DNA of 64,000 nt from Prosapia bicincta (taxonomy: Eukaryota; Arthropoda; Insecta; Hemiptera; Cercopidae): the NCBI GenBank assembly GCA_036971475.1, contig JBAIZL010000010.1:12391526-12455525 (forward strand). The letters run 5' to 3'. The translations under genes and the position numbers were made by a program. The notes beneath the pieces were generated by a model. It ran no database searches. It worked only from the letters and a program-made list of their open reading frames with translations, and was not told the origin of the DNA. Shown in pieces: positions 10,082 through 20,633 of the stretch (its first letter is position 1; each line of letters starts with the position of its first letter).

Positions 10082-11265
10082 GGAGCCATTCCTAACTTAC
10101 GTAACGCTAAAATAGATGATTCTTAGCCTCCCTCTCCACTTTGTAATGAACCAGTAATGCTAGTACCATACCCCCCTAATAATTACGTAACGTAGTCTTG
10201 TCCTCCTTCTTTACTGAGTTAGTCTAATTGTTTTGAATGTCGAATTTATAGGCTAGTAGAGAAGTACATCCAATGTGCCAATAAATATTATAGAAATAAT
10301 GAAATATAAAAAGAATTTTGTTAAATATGTGGCCTCACGTGAACTGGAAAACAAACAGAAGTTATAAAATCAAAATAAACCTAAAAGTTATGTAGAAAGT
10401 CATGACAATATTAATTTAAATATAGATTAAAAATATTGTTTTATAAAAATGTGACTAAAATGAATTTAAACGCAGAGAGATCAACCCACTTGTAACTTGG
10501 TCTAAAGTCTATTCATCTCCCCACAGAGTATCATGTATGCCACGATAGACAACACCGGTGCTACGAGCTTCAGAAAAAGATGTATACATGATAAGCCTAA
10601 TTTTAAAATAGATCAAACTCTGTACATTGGTTACAAATAGTATGAATTTAAAAAAACTTACAACCAACTTAGTTTTATGTCATGTTCGGCTCAGGAAACT
10701 CAGAAGTCCATCAAATTCGGGCATGCGCAGTACGATACAACACAAATTTTGTACCTCTCATGACTGAGTGGGACCAAGTTTCGGTGTACTTTTGAGTTCA
10801 CTGGTTCGGCTTGAAAAGATGTTGCATTGAATAAAAAAATATTGTTTTGTCAAAAACTGTTACTAATAAGTAACAACTGGGAGTTTAGCTGATATACGGA
10901 GACCGCGGTGTAAGTCTGTACCAGCCATCTAATCGTCGTACTGTGTAGGCCTGTTGTGGCGATAGCGTGCTCGAGGTTACGGTTCCTCACATTTTTTTTC
11001 TAATAATGCTCATAAATAGGAAGTTTAATGGAGTACTTTAAATGCATGTTTTTTTTGTAAAAAGATATTATTTAAGTTCGTTATTAATATCAAGTACATT
11101 TTACTTACCCAAAAATTAAAATTGGAGCGGATTATTTATTGAATAAAAAGAGATTTTAATGTAGTTAAAACTGAAGTTTCAAGATACGTAACGCTACTGC
11201 ATACCCCCTCCTCCTTCCATAACCCTGTCTCCCCTTGCAACGTTACTTAATTTAGGGATGGCCCC
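10082..11265. mobile_element. Non-autonomous DNA transposon with 25-bp TIRs
   Basis: Left end GGAGCCATTCCTAACTTACG and right end complementary to GGGGCCATCCCTAAATTAAG match at 21 of 25 bases. The subterminal motif ACGTAACG recurs near 10190 and 11187. No open frame is present over 1.18 kb. GGGGCC-type termini are common in insect DNA transposons, but I cannot name the superfamily. Confidence 0.6.
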
Positions 11266-12474
11266 TTATTACAGGTACCTTACTTTAATTTTATGTTTTC
11301 TTTTTCTTTCTTTACTATATTAAATGAACTATAAATTAATTAGGAAGTAAAACAATTAATTTATTTCTGAAGGCCAGCATAAAGGTAAAAGTGCTAACAG
11401 AACAGAAATAAACAGAATTCGTCTGGATACCTCTGTAACAGAAGAAAGAAAAAAAATTGCAAAGAAACAGTGCAATTGACAAAAACTGTTATATAGACCA
11501 AAACAAAATAATTTTTATGACAGAATATTTATGTCCTATCTATGTGGTGCAAATGTTTCTTCAGTGATGCCATAGTTAAACTATGTTGTAGTTATGGTAA
11601 AATAAATTTACAATCTCACGGGAAACAGAATATTTATTTATAGGAAATAATAAAATATGCTGATTAACTCAAGAACCTTTATCTGCCACTATAACAATTT
11701 ATGTCTTTTGTTTATCTTTGGTGCTAATATCGTAATACTTTTAAGGCAGGACTCATATCGTTTCAAAAGTAAAAAACTACACACCATCTGAATTCAGCAT
11801 TATATATTTAAATTACACTTAAATATTTCTTGATTTAAAAATTAAAAAATACCTCTAAGAATACTTTCTACTAGCTTTTGTTTAAACATTTTTTTTTTGT
11901 TTTGGCGATGTTTTTATTTCCACTATTCTGACTGAAGTATCATGTCTCATCAACATTTCTTCAAGAAGCTGTCCTCTTAATCATTCATATATATCAAATT
12001 CTTTTTGTTTATCCCTTTGATGTGTGCCAGTGCGTGATATTGGGCAGCAGGAGCGGGAGCATTCCTGTAGGTAAACCTTCTATCATTTCTCTCAGATTAG
12101 CATTGCTATATGTTTATGATTTTGTTTTCTGTGTATTGTACTGTCATTTGACCACTGCTAACATTTTCATAGAACTATTATATATACCTCCTTTAATATC
12201 TTAAGAATCTTAGATGGTGATTTCTCCAGCAAAACACGATCTTTGCTTGCTGTTCTAATAGAAGCACTTTATAATCTGACCAACAATTAAATTTAATAAG
12301 AAACAATCTCCAGCTTCTGCTGACAGCAACTTAAGAGGAAGTTGTGTGGTTTGATATTTTCAATTTTAGAGATACCAACCATACACTCAGAATTTTCTCT
12401 TTAGGAAACACTTAGTTTAAATTTTTAACTTAAATTTAAGTTTTAAACTTAAAACTTTTTATAAAACAAAATGC
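11266..12474. other. mRpS14 intron, no recognisable feature
   Basis: AT-rich. Short open frames here (for example around 12022-12204) have no family resemblance I can see. A weak inverted TTTAAACTTAAA cluster sits near 12420-12460. Confidence 0.55.
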
Positions 12475-12532
12475 CTTACACTTTTTTTAAAAAATGTTTT
12501 AACTTGCCTATAGTAGCACTTACTTTTCTTGT

Positions 12533-12574
12533 TGAGGACGGCCGTTTCGGGAGATGTGTCCCTTTGTCAACTCA
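12533..12574 (-). ncRNA. Hammerhead-like motif, TTGACAA box (left arm)
   Basis: Reverse-complement twin of 14226-14267 with identical core. Predicted elements: stem I TGAG/CTCA, TTGACAA plus A, stem II GGG/CCC, GAAA, three-bp stem III and GTC. Confidence 0.6.
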
Positions 12575-12604
12575 GACCGTAACTGATCTCAAGGTTTACG
12601 TAGG

Positions 12605-13764
12605 TTAGGGTGGGGGTGGGATATTTTGGTGGTGTGGGTGTATTTTGTGTGTGTTAGGAGTTATGATGTCAAAAAGTGCGTGTGAGTTGTAATGTAATTG
12701 TGTATTGAGTATGTGTGTAGGCTGTAGTTTGAAGTGCCTATATATTTCGTATTGTTCAGTTGTGTAGCGTTGGTTATTTCTGTGTTGTTTATGAAGAATT
12801 TGTAAGTTGGATGTTATGTCTGTGTATTCGTGTTTTGTGGAGTTGAGATGATCGGCGAAGTTTGATTGGTAGTTATTGTTTTTTAGTGCTTTTATATGTT
12901 CTCGGTAACGTGTGTAAAATGACCTCCCTGTCTGGCCTATGTAAAAACTGGGGCATGAACTGCAAGTTAGTTTGTAAACTCCAGTGGTGTTGTAAATGTC
13001 GTTGATTTTGCTGTTGGGTTTAAATTGTTTGTTGAGAGTGTTGTGTGTGGAGTAAGCTATTTTGTAGTTGTATTTTCGTAATGTGTTGGTTAGATTGTGG
13101 GTTTTGGGTGATCTGTAAGGTATTGATAAGTATTTTATGGGATTGTCATCTTGTGTGTTTGTGTTTGGGTTATTATGTTTATTTTTTAGGCGGTTGTATA
13201 ATTTGTCTATCATTGTTGGGTTGTATCCGTTTGTTTGTGCTATATATTTTATGGTGTTTAACTCCTGGTAGTGTTCATCTTTGTCTAGTGGTGTTTTAAG
13301 GAGGCGATATATCATGGTATTGTAAGCAGCTAGTTTGTGTTGGTGTGGGTGGTTTGAGGAATTGTGTATGGTCGTATTAGTGCTGGTGGGTTTTCGGTAT
13401 ATGTTGAATTTATGTGCTTGTTTGTCTGTACGTTTTATTGTGAGGTCTAAGAAGTTAAGGGAGTTTTGTTGTTCTGTTTCGATGGTGTATGTTAGTTTAG
13501 GGTGTATGGAATTTAGGTGTTTTAGAAATATGTGTGCTCTGCGTGTGTTGCCTTTATATAATGTTATGATGTCGTCGACGTATCTGTACCAGTAAATTAT
13601 GTTATCTGAGTATTTGTTGTTGTGTAAAATGTGGTTTTGTTCGATATGGTGTATGAATATTTCTGCTAAGATGCTTGCTATGGGGGAGCCCATAGGTAGT
13701 CCATCTTTCTGGCTGTAGTGTATGTTATTGTAGGTGAAGTAATTTTGAGAAGTGATTAATCTTG
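12605..13764 (-). pseudogene. PLE reverse transcriptase (partial) fused to GIY-YIG endonuclease
   Basis: Uninterrupted minus-strand frame (open to 13804, but only residues encoded below about 13764 belong to the element). It starts within the RT at FTYNNIHY, continues through motif B (GLPMGSPIASI), motif C (RYVDDI), a LNFLDL motif and the thumb, then a spacer and the GIY-YIG nuclease (GVYKLTCSSC then FYIGQTGRSF and a downstream RYREH). The RT N-terminus with motif A and its aspartate is missing, so the enzyme cannot work. The frame is otherwise intact, which implies a fairly recent insertion. The stop is at 12605. Confidence 0.85.
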
Positions 13765-13765
13765 T

Positions 13766-14198
13766 CAACAAACAATTTAAACCCAACAGCAAAATCAACG
13801 ACATTTACAACACCACTGGAGTTTACAAACTAACTTGCAGTTCATGCCCCAGTTTTTACATAGGCCAGACAGGGAGGTCATTTTACACACGTTACCGAGA
13901 ACATATAAAAGCATTAAAAAACAATAACTACCAATCAAACTTCGCCGATCATCTCAACTCCACAAAACACGAATACACAGACATAACATCCAACTTACAA
14001 ATTCTTCATAAACAACACAGAAATAACCAACGCTACACAACTGAACAATACGAAATATATAGGCACTTCAAACTACACCCTACACACATACTCAATACAC
14101 AATTACATTACAACTCACACGCACTTTTTGACATCATAACTCCTAACACACACAAAATACACCCACACCACCAAAATATCCCACCCCCACCCTAACCT
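13766..14198 (+). pseudogene. Inverted duplicate of the PLE GIY-YIG endonuclease
   Basis: The plus-strand frame repeats the same GIY-YIG domain (GVYKLTCSSC, FYIGQTGRSF) found on the minus strand at 12605-13034, differing at about one residue. It lacks any RT. It exists because the 3' end of the element is duplicated in inverted orientation, not because it is a separate gene. Confidence 0.85.
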
Positions 14199-14225
14199 AC
14201 GTAAACCTTGAGATCAGTTACGGTC

Positions 14226-14267
14226 TGAGTTGACAAAGGGACACATCTCCCGAAACGGCCGTCCTCA
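14226..14267 (+). ncRNA. Hammerhead-like motif, TTGACAA box (right arm)
   Basis: Stem I TGAG (14226-14229) pairs with CTCA (14264-14267). The box TTGACAA is at 14230-14236 followed by an extra A. Stem II is GGG/CCC closing an eight-base loop, GAAA is intact, and ACG/CGT forms a three-bp stem III with a two-base loop. It ends in GTC, the commonest hammerhead cleavage triplet. Only the box departs from consensus, and it does so as a paired change at positions 3 and 8. Confidence 0.65.
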
Positions 14268-14425
14268 ACAAGAAAAGTAAGTGCTACTATAGGCAAGTTA
14301 AAACATTTTTAAAAAAAAGTGTAAGTGATTACTAGTAGCTCACAAGATGGAATCAACAAATGAAAACAAAATGATTTCCCATTAAATATCATAACAAAAA
14401 AAAGTTGTTATACTTTATAACTTAC

Positions 14426-14581
14426 TCGAATTTCAGGAGGTAGAATATCATTCTTGCGAAGTGCATTTATACGAAGTTTTGATTGTGCAAATTCTGCTAC
14501 TGTTAGTCTTCTTCTGACATCTCGTTTCATCCTCCAATCAGCCCATAATTGTGCATTTCGGACTTGTAAACCTGATAAAAC
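14426..14581 (-). CDS. mRpS14: Mitochondrial ribosomal protein S14, internal exon
   Basis: A 156-nt exon (52 codons, phase 0 at both ends) translating from VLSGLQVRNAQLWADWRM through KRDVRRRLTVAEFAQSKLRI to NALRKNDILPPEIR. The blocks DWRM..RDV.RR and LRIN.LRKN.ILP are characteristic of animal MRPS14, and the join to EIADKDI in the last exon is seamless. The acceptor is TACAG at 14582-14583 and the donor is GTAAGT on the minus strand at 14420-14425. Upstream coding sequence for the mitochondrial targeting segment must lie to the right. Confidence 0.9.
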
Positions 14582-14854
14582 CTGTACAAATATTTTAAAA
14601 TGGTTACATATTCAATTGCCTTATATACTACAAATGAAATATTTGTCAAATATGAAAAAAATGGTATAAAATAGCATCTTTGATTTATAAAATGGCAATA
14701 TCTATTATTAGTAGAGGAAATACAAATTCTAACATTTGAAGCCCTGTTTGAAAAGGTTTACATAAATATTATGTTGAAAACAAACACACTTTAAAGATAA
14801 TCCTGTAAGAAAGAATTCTTTATATATAACAACACTATTTTATAGAATATCAAA

Positions 14855-15022
14855 GTCTTGTTGCTGTTCATGACGAGCTGGTTGTTAATTACTTACTCTA
14901 GCATCTTAATTACTTACATACTCTTCCATCACATCACTCCTAACTTTCAAAAAATGGTACCGAGGAAGCACAACTGCAGCATTCCTAGCAGAAAAAGTAC
15001 GAGGCTGAAGAAGTCATAAGAC
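14855..15022 (+). mobile_element. PLE 3'-tail fragments
   Basis: 14925-15022 matches the end of PLE copy B (ATGGTACCGAGGAAGCACAA and GAGGCTGAAGAAGT), while 14855-14900 carries the outer flank in reverse orientation. The hammerhead-like segment at 15001-15022 keeps CTGAAGA and stem II but has lost GAAA. Confidence 0.6.
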
Positions 15023-15057
15023 TTACTTACTTTACTTCTTGTTGCGGATATTCAGCC

Positions 15058-15336
15058 TCAAGTGACGCCAATGATCCGATGACCATGATAGATCGCTGCC
15101 GCCAGTGCCCCTGCGGACTTGTCCAGGAATATTCTTCTCCACTCATCCTTAATTAAAAACCTTAGCCTTTCTCTTCTACTATCTGATATTCGCGAGCATT
15201 CCAACAATATGTGCTGCAGGGTTTCTTCCACCTCGCTGCACGCTTTACAGATTGGGGAGTCCGACAGGTTGAATTTGTATAGGTAACTTTCCGTCACTAT
15301 GTGACCTGTTCTGGTGCGGGTTGCGAATGTTGCCAC
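15058..15336 (-). pseudogene. LINE ORF2 C-terminal cysteine segment
   Basis: Encodes SPICKACSEVEETLQHILLE followed by C, a C-x2-C..H..C pattern found at the C-terminus of many non-LTR ORF2 proteins. It is separated from the RNase H frame by a disruption around 15340-15465. Confidence 0.7.
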
Positions 15337-15467
15337 CTGACGTGGTATGTTTCTGTATCAGGATCGCGTATTTGGTTCAGGTTGTAAGTTGAAGAGATCT
15401 CTCCCAGTGGTCTCGTCTTGCCAACGCTTGATCCAGATGTCTCGAATGGTCCTAGCTACATCTTTCT

Positions 15468-16232
15468 TCAATTTCGATAGTGTGGTTTGAGCTGATTTTT
15501 TTCATTACCAAACACTCCGCAGTGGGCTGGAATCCACTGAATTGTAACTTTTTTCCCCAGCTGCTGCAATTTGAGAAACGTCACATGGATCGACTTCAGA
15601 CGGAAAGCGAAGTCTGTGGGAAGTGGATTTTGGATTGCTTCCATCACTGATTTAGAATCTGTCAAAATACAAAGTTCGTTGTCGTTGCTCTGCAGACAGT
15701 GTGTTAGTACTGCTTGTAGTGCTATTAGCTCTGCATCCATACTGGAAGTGGAGTTGGATGGAATAAAGTACTCTTCCTCTGTTTTCTGATTGAAATATCC
15801 AGCACCGGATTTGCCCTCGATCAAGTTCACCGAGCCATCGGTGTATATTTTTGTAGCTTGACTGTAAGTTGTGTTGATCATGTCGAGTGCCTCAGCCCGC
15901 AGCACTTCAGCAGTTTGGCTTTTGGTTGTATTTCCTGGGAGGTTGCTTTTTGTGTCAATAAGTGGCGTTTTCCACGGGGCCAATGCATAGACAGCTGGTA
16001 TAACCTCTGGTTTATTGTGAGACGCACCTTGGTCATACGAATTGCATCTGCTACTGAACGATTGTTTTACAGTGCATGGTGTAATTTCTCGTAATGGATG
16101 TGTTTCAGAGAGACTTTGACATTGAAGATACTTATACCAACTTCTCAGCATTATATATAAGTCAATCGGTTCAATTCCCGCCTCAACCTCCATAGCCGCA
16201 ATGGGCGTAGTTCTCGGACATCCCAGACACAA
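15468..16232 (-). pseudogene. LINE RNase H domain
   Basis: RNase H signatures are in order: IYTDGS (first Asp), SMDAELIAL (Glu), ILTDSKS (Asp) and WIPAHCGVFGNE (His region). The catalytic residues are preserved. The reading frame ends prematurely after FGNEK. Confidence 0.85.
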
Positions 16233-16292
16233 TCTCAGAGCTGCCGATTGAATTGCTCGGAGTTTGTTAAGATGTGTTTTAGCGGCGCCTCC

Positions 16293-17000
16293 TCACACTT
16301 CAGCACAGTACATAATTTTTGATCTGATGAACGTGGTGTATAAGGTGAGAAGCGTGACGGTTTCCGCTCCACTTGCTACTCTGCTTACTACGACTCTGAG
16401 GATATTGAGAAGAGCGGAGCATCTTTCGATCACTTCATCAATGTGGTTTTTCCACCTCAGCTTTTTATCCAGTATGACGCCCAGGAGTTTTGGGCTTTCA
16501 TTTATTTTGACTACTCCACTGCCTATCGTTAAATGGGGCTTGAAGTCAACTTGGTTGTTGCGCCTAGTGAACACTGAGCATTCCGTTTTGATTTCTGAGA
16601 TCACTAAAGACCATTTTTCGCACCATTTTCTGATTGAGTTGAGTGCATCTTGAAGGATTTTAGTTGCCACCACCGAGACTGTTATCAACCTGTCGTGTAA
16701 AAAATTGTACAGGTATTTGAGCATCTTCCCTCCAATGTTCAGCTTACGGCATTGCAGGAGTATAGTCTTGGCAGGGATTTTATCAAAGGCTCTTTTGAAG
16801 TCAATCATGACAGCTATAGTCGTCTGTTTCTTTTGAAAGGCTTCATACCCTTTGGACGTGAACATTAGTAGAGCATCATTTGTGCTTCTTTGCCTTCTGA
16901 AGGCGAATTGTGTGTTTGCTAACAAGGCTGAGCTTTCCAGTCTCCATGTCAGTCTCGCATTAACCAGCCTCTCCATAAGCTTTCCAAGACATGATGTCAA
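16293..17000 (-). pseudogene. LINE reverse transcriptase with catalytic core deleted
   Basis: The fingers and motif A are present (QRSTNDAL, MIDFKRAFDKI). Immediately after FLHDRLITVSV the frame jumps to LNSIRKWCEKWSL, which normally follows the YADD block. Motif B (PQGS type) and motif C (YADD type), some 70 residues, are therefore absent while the frame stays open. This was an in-frame deletion, or a splice-like event in an RNA template. Confidence 0.8.
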
Positions 17001-17137
17001 TGCTATTGGACGGTAAGAGTCTATTTTCGTGTGATCTTTGCCGGGCTTGGGGAATCATTGTTTTATATTATTAAACAATGCCAGGATGAACAGCCTTAAC
17101 TCTTCTGAGCATTGTTTCAGCATGCCGTTGCATAGAG

Positions 17138-17521
17138 TCATCCCCCGGCACAGAGGCTTTCAACATTCTCATTTGAGTCTTTAGTTTTGCTGATTGTGAA
17201 AGGAGTGTCGGTTTGATCGTGATTGGAAAAAGACAATTTGAATCTAGCTGTAAAGCGCTGTTCTTCTACAGTAAGGTATTTTGGCCATGATACTGCTTTC
17301 CCTGATATTTCTGAGTAGAATTTTTCGAAATGAGAGGATTTTTCCTCGTCATCAACGATTATGACACCGTTTTTACTTGTTATATGTTTTATCTTCTTGC
17401 CCGTGTTGCCTTCTATTGCTCCAACTTTTTTCCAAATTGTGCTACTTGGAGTGTTGTAATTCATAGAGCTCACAAATGATTTCCAAGAGTTGCGTTTAGC
17501 CGTCAAGGTTGCCTTTTTCAT
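17138..17521 (-). pseudogene. LINE ORF2 linker between endonuclease and RT
   Basis: An open segment starting near LTAKRNSWKSFVSSMN that resembles the usual spacer upstream of the RT in this group. No catalytic motifs are expected here. It is separated from both neighbours by frame breaks. Confidence 0.6.
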
Positions 17522-17632
17522 AATAGCATTACACTTGTTATATTCTAGTCTGTTTGCTGTGGATCGGTTTGCCTTCCATTTCCTCCTTGCTCTCTGTTTG
17601 TCTTTACGGAGTTTACTGATTTTCTCATTCCA

Positions 17633-18574
17633 TCATGAATTGGCGTACATCCGGCCGGAACATTTCTTTTTCTTTGGTATGGCTTTATCTGCGGCATTAA
17701 GTACTGCATTTTCGACGCCTTCGAGTGTTGAGGAATCCTTGATCCTTGTTGTTTCGCTGTGGAAGTACCCCCAGTCGGCCTTTGAAAGGTTGTATTGATA
17801 TTGGATGATGTGAGGATTTTTTACTTTAGGCTGCTTTGTATTGATTGTGCACATGATGGGGAAATGGTCGCTTCCCAAATCGTCGCCTACTCTCCACTTC
17901 GAAATCAAGCTGTACAGCTTTGGCGAGGATAATGTCAGATCGAGTGTGCTAAGTGATCCTGAGGCTGGAGATTGATACGTATCTGCCTTATTTTGATTCA
18001 GCATAATAAGATTATTTGCTTGGATCCACTTAAATATGGCTTGACCATTGCCATTTCCGTCTCCAATGTTCCTTGTGTGGTGCCTGCCATTTAAATCTCC
18101 CATGATAAGATAGTGCTCGTCATTTGGTATCAGTATGTCAAGTTTATTCTGCTGGATTCCTTGACTAGGTATATAGATATTGATCAGTGTGAATGTAATA
18201 TCCCTGCTGACTCTAATAACCAAGTTCATCATCTCAATTTTTTCAGTAAAGGTCGATCTGCAGTCTAGAACCACTAGCGAGTCATTTATTAAAGTTGTTA
18301 AGCCTCCTCCTCTACTACTTAATCTGATAGAATTATATGATATAAAGTGTTCAAACTTTGGATGAAATTTGTTGTCTACTGGAAGGGAGGTCTCCTGAAT
18401 ACACACAATCTTGAGGTTGCTCTGCTTTATTTCTTTTCTCAATTCATCTGCTTTTTTCAACAATGATCTAGCATTCCACTGCATTAAATTCACGGTAACA
18501 CAGTCGGCATCTTTCCTCGTTTTGTTCAAGGTTGCTTTCAGCTCAACCGCTCTCCTTCGTTTTGCTCTATTCAT
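17633..18574 (-). pseudogene. LINE apurinic-type endonuclease domain
   Basis: Endonuclease/exonuclease/phosphatase motifs appear in order: LMQWNARSL, CIQETS, IMGDLNGRH, TLDLTLS and GSDHFPI, covering the Asn, Glu, Asp/Asn, Asp and Asp-His catalytic positions. The ATG at 18572-18574 (MNRAKRRR) is the last possible element start. The frame continues rightward into antisense PLE sequence and those extra residues are not part of the element. Confidence 0.85.
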
Positions 18575-19350
18575 CGAACCACCCAATACAACATAAACAC
18601 GCAGCATTCAAACATTTACTACACAGACTAAATAAAATACCTATGTTCACAACTAACTACGCAGAGGAACTAAACACAATCAATTACTTAGCCCACAAAA
18701 ATGGATATGACAATTATTTAATAGACAAACTACACAGAAAAATACTCAACAAGAACAGTAACAACAACACAAACAAATTCATCACCCTCACATACATAAA
18801 CAAACTCACAAATAAAATAGCACACCAATTCAAAAAAGCAGGATACAATGTAGCTTACAGAACAACAAATAAAAGCCAAACGGCTATGAGACACAGCATT
18901 AATAACAATACCAACACATACAATAAGCCAGGAGTATAAAAACTAGAATGCAACAACTGCAATAAGTTCTATATTGGACAAACATGCAGATCTTTCGCTG
19001 AAATATATAAAGAATACAAAAGCACACTGAACACTACTATTGAATCCACCTTCGAAATCACCTCATGGACACTAAACACTCATGCAAAAGTATGAAAATT
19101 AACATGAGCATCTTCCATACATATAAAGGCCATAAAGGCAATAAAGGCCATAAATTAAACACATTAGGACAGTATGAAATATATAGACATAGCAACACAC
19201 ATAAAAATGACATCCCAAATGAACAAACACGGCACAGATCATACATACTCTTCAATCACATCACTTCTAACTCTCAAAGAATGGTACCGAGGAAGCACAA
19301 CTGCAGCAATCCTAGCGGCAAAAATACAAGGCTGAAGAAGTCGTAAGACT
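18572..19350 (+). pseudogene. PLE RT C-terminus and endonuclease, sister of copy B
   Basis: Closely related to 7142-7930: the same HPIQHKHAAF-like start region, the same RT thumb, then NKPGV and a TAA at 18937-18939, then KLECNNCNKFYIGQTCRSF. The stop is at the same codon as in copy B. More frameshifts follow near 19060. The 3' tail at 19328-19350 has CTGAAGA and a GTC/GAC stem but no GAAA. Confidence 0.75.
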
Positions 19351-19730
19351 TTAAACTTTAAGCATAAACTTTCTACACATAACATGTAAAGTGATACACA
19401 CACTTTATTGCCAGATTTACATGAATGAACAATCAGTTTATAAAATGTTATAGAATTAGAAAGCACTGTGTGTAATCATATTTAGTTTCATGCTTATTAT
19501 ATAATTTCCCTATTTGTTTTATTGTTAGTCGAGTTATATTGTTTTTATTATAACCAAACACTTTGTAGGTATATGTCTATGAATATTAATGAGTAAACAA
19601 AAAGAAACTTAGGGTGTCACCACATAGTTTAATATTTTTTTTGTGTCCGTGAAGACTGCATCACCAGCCATTAAGTTTTACTAAAACACTTGTAAATATT
19701 TTACAATAAAATATAGGCCTAATATTAAAA

Positions 19731-20438
19731 TGGTAATTATTCCAACGTGCGACTACCGCTATTTTCGTGAATTTTTTTACTTTTCTTATGTATTTTTACG
19801 TCCTAGATACAAATCCAACATTATTTTTTGTCGCTGATGCCGTTTTTTTAAAATATACTTAAAAAACATAACCTAAACTAACCTTTATTGACGTACTACT
19901 AACGCTATTTTCGTGAATTTGTTTTTACTTTTCTTATGTATTTTCACGTTTTTACATATGTATGTTCCCTACATTTTTATGTATTTTTGTAAAAGTTACT
20001 TTATTTCACATTTTAAATGTTAGATTGTAATGACATGTAGGCCTATAGCGTGAACCGAGCGCGCAGTTGCTACAGCGCACTGCACTACGTCTAGATCTGT
20101 AATTTTATACATTACTATATACCTACATTAAAATATACCTACAAAGTGTCCAGTCAGGTTAGATTTGGTAATAATTTTATTCAGAATTACTATCTATTTT
20201 TATTAAATTATAACCAAATCTATCCTGACTTGATACTTCATAGGTATATTTTAATGTAGGTATATAGTAATGTTGTATAAAACTAAAACCAAATCTATCC
20301 TGACTGATTACTTTGTATGTATATTTCAATATAGGTATATAGTAAAATTGAATATAATTATAACCAAATCTATCATGACTGGATACTTCGTAGGTAATTC
20401 ACGAAAATAGCGGTAGTCGCACGTCCGAATAATTACCA
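19731..20438. mobile_element. MITE with ~42-bp terminal inverted repeats and TTAAAA duplication
   Basis: Termini TGGTAATTATTC followed by CGTGCGACTACCGCTATTTT at the left are complementary to the right end with about two mismatches. TTAAAA directly flanks both ends. The interior shares blocks with 1-300 (TTTAAATGTTAG, GCACTACGTCTA), making it the best-defined member of that family. Confidence 0.75.
20212..20394 (+). repeat. Short tandem repeat inside the MITE, ~78-bp period
   Basis: Two and a bit copies of a unit containing ACCAAATCTATCCTGACT and GTAGGTATATTTTAATGTAG. A reverse-orientation unit lies just upstream at 20110-20170. Confidence 0.65.
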
Positions 20439-20564
20439 TTAAAATATTTACAAGTGTTTTAGTGAAAACTAGTAGTTCTTGTGAAGACAGAATCAACAAA
20501 TATGAACATTAGTTTTTTTTCAATTTCTATAATCCCTGCTTGAACAATAATTTACCAACCTTAC

Positions 20565-20633
20565 CTTAATCTCAATAACATCAGAAAATAATATTTGAAA
20601 GTAGTGATGCTTTAGTTTGAATTTAGTTATCAT
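20565..20633 (-). CDS. mRpS14: Candidate first exon of mRpS14
   Basis: A 69-nt minus-strand segment from ATG (20631-20633) to a GTAAGG donor at 20559-20564. It encodes 23 residues starting MITKFKLKHHY, basic and without acidic residues at the N-terminus, as expected of a mitochondrial presequence. It ends in phase 0, matching the exon at 14426-14581. The joined protein would be 135 residues, near the usual length for animal MRPS14 (about 128). The call depends only on phase, donor and composition, so another exon remains possible. Confidence 0.3.

Larger units (their letters stand above)
12475..14325 (-). mobile_element. Penelope-like element copy E with inverted 3' end duplication
   Basis: Left arm 12475-13034 and right arm 13766-14325 are reverse complements with only a few differences (coordinates sum to 26800). 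Between them lies unique minus-strand RT sequence. The junction near 13764 joins antisense RT directly to sense endonuclease. The whole unit is a 5'-truncated PLE plus an inverted copy of its own 3' end, placed about 100 bp from an mRpS14 exon. The outermost bases are AT-rich and no clean target duplication is visible. Confidence 0.8.
15035..18574 (-). mobile_element. Non-LTR retrotransposon (I/Jockey group, RNase H-bearing), degenerate
   Basis: Reading the minus strand from 18574 gives apurinic-type endonuclease, linker, reverse transcriptase, RNase H and a C-terminal cysteine motif, the order of RNase H-containing arthropod LINEs. ORF1 is missing (5' truncation). Frame breaks occur near 17600, 17050, 16260 and 15400, and RT motifs B and C are deleted. 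The left end shows a short GTAAGTAAGT-like tail. The right end abuts a PLE fragment with CAT shared at the junction. Confidence 0.85.
19673..20475. mobile_element. Solo PLE tip split by a MITE
   Basis: The left piece (TACTAAAACACTTGTAAATA) and the right piece (its complement plus GAAAACTAGTAG) are the same inverted tip seen at 8671-8900, here separated by the element at 19731-20438. The interior of the tip appears lost or replaced. Confidence 0.5.

Noticed and set aside
13045..13595. Plus-strand Cys/Leu-rich frames
   Set aside because: Antisense shadows of the PLE at 12605-13764.
17490..18596. Several plus-strand frames over the LINE
   Set aside because: Opposite strand to well-supported endonuclease and RT domains.
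18575..18607. Extension of the endonuclease frame at its N-terminus
   Set aside because: Those residues are antisense PLE sequence to the right of the LINE boundary.
20559..20575. Shorter first-exon model for mRpS14 starting at a nearer ATG (MLLRL)
   Set aside because: It would leave phase 2, incompatible with the phase-0 acceptor at 14581; the longer model was preferred.
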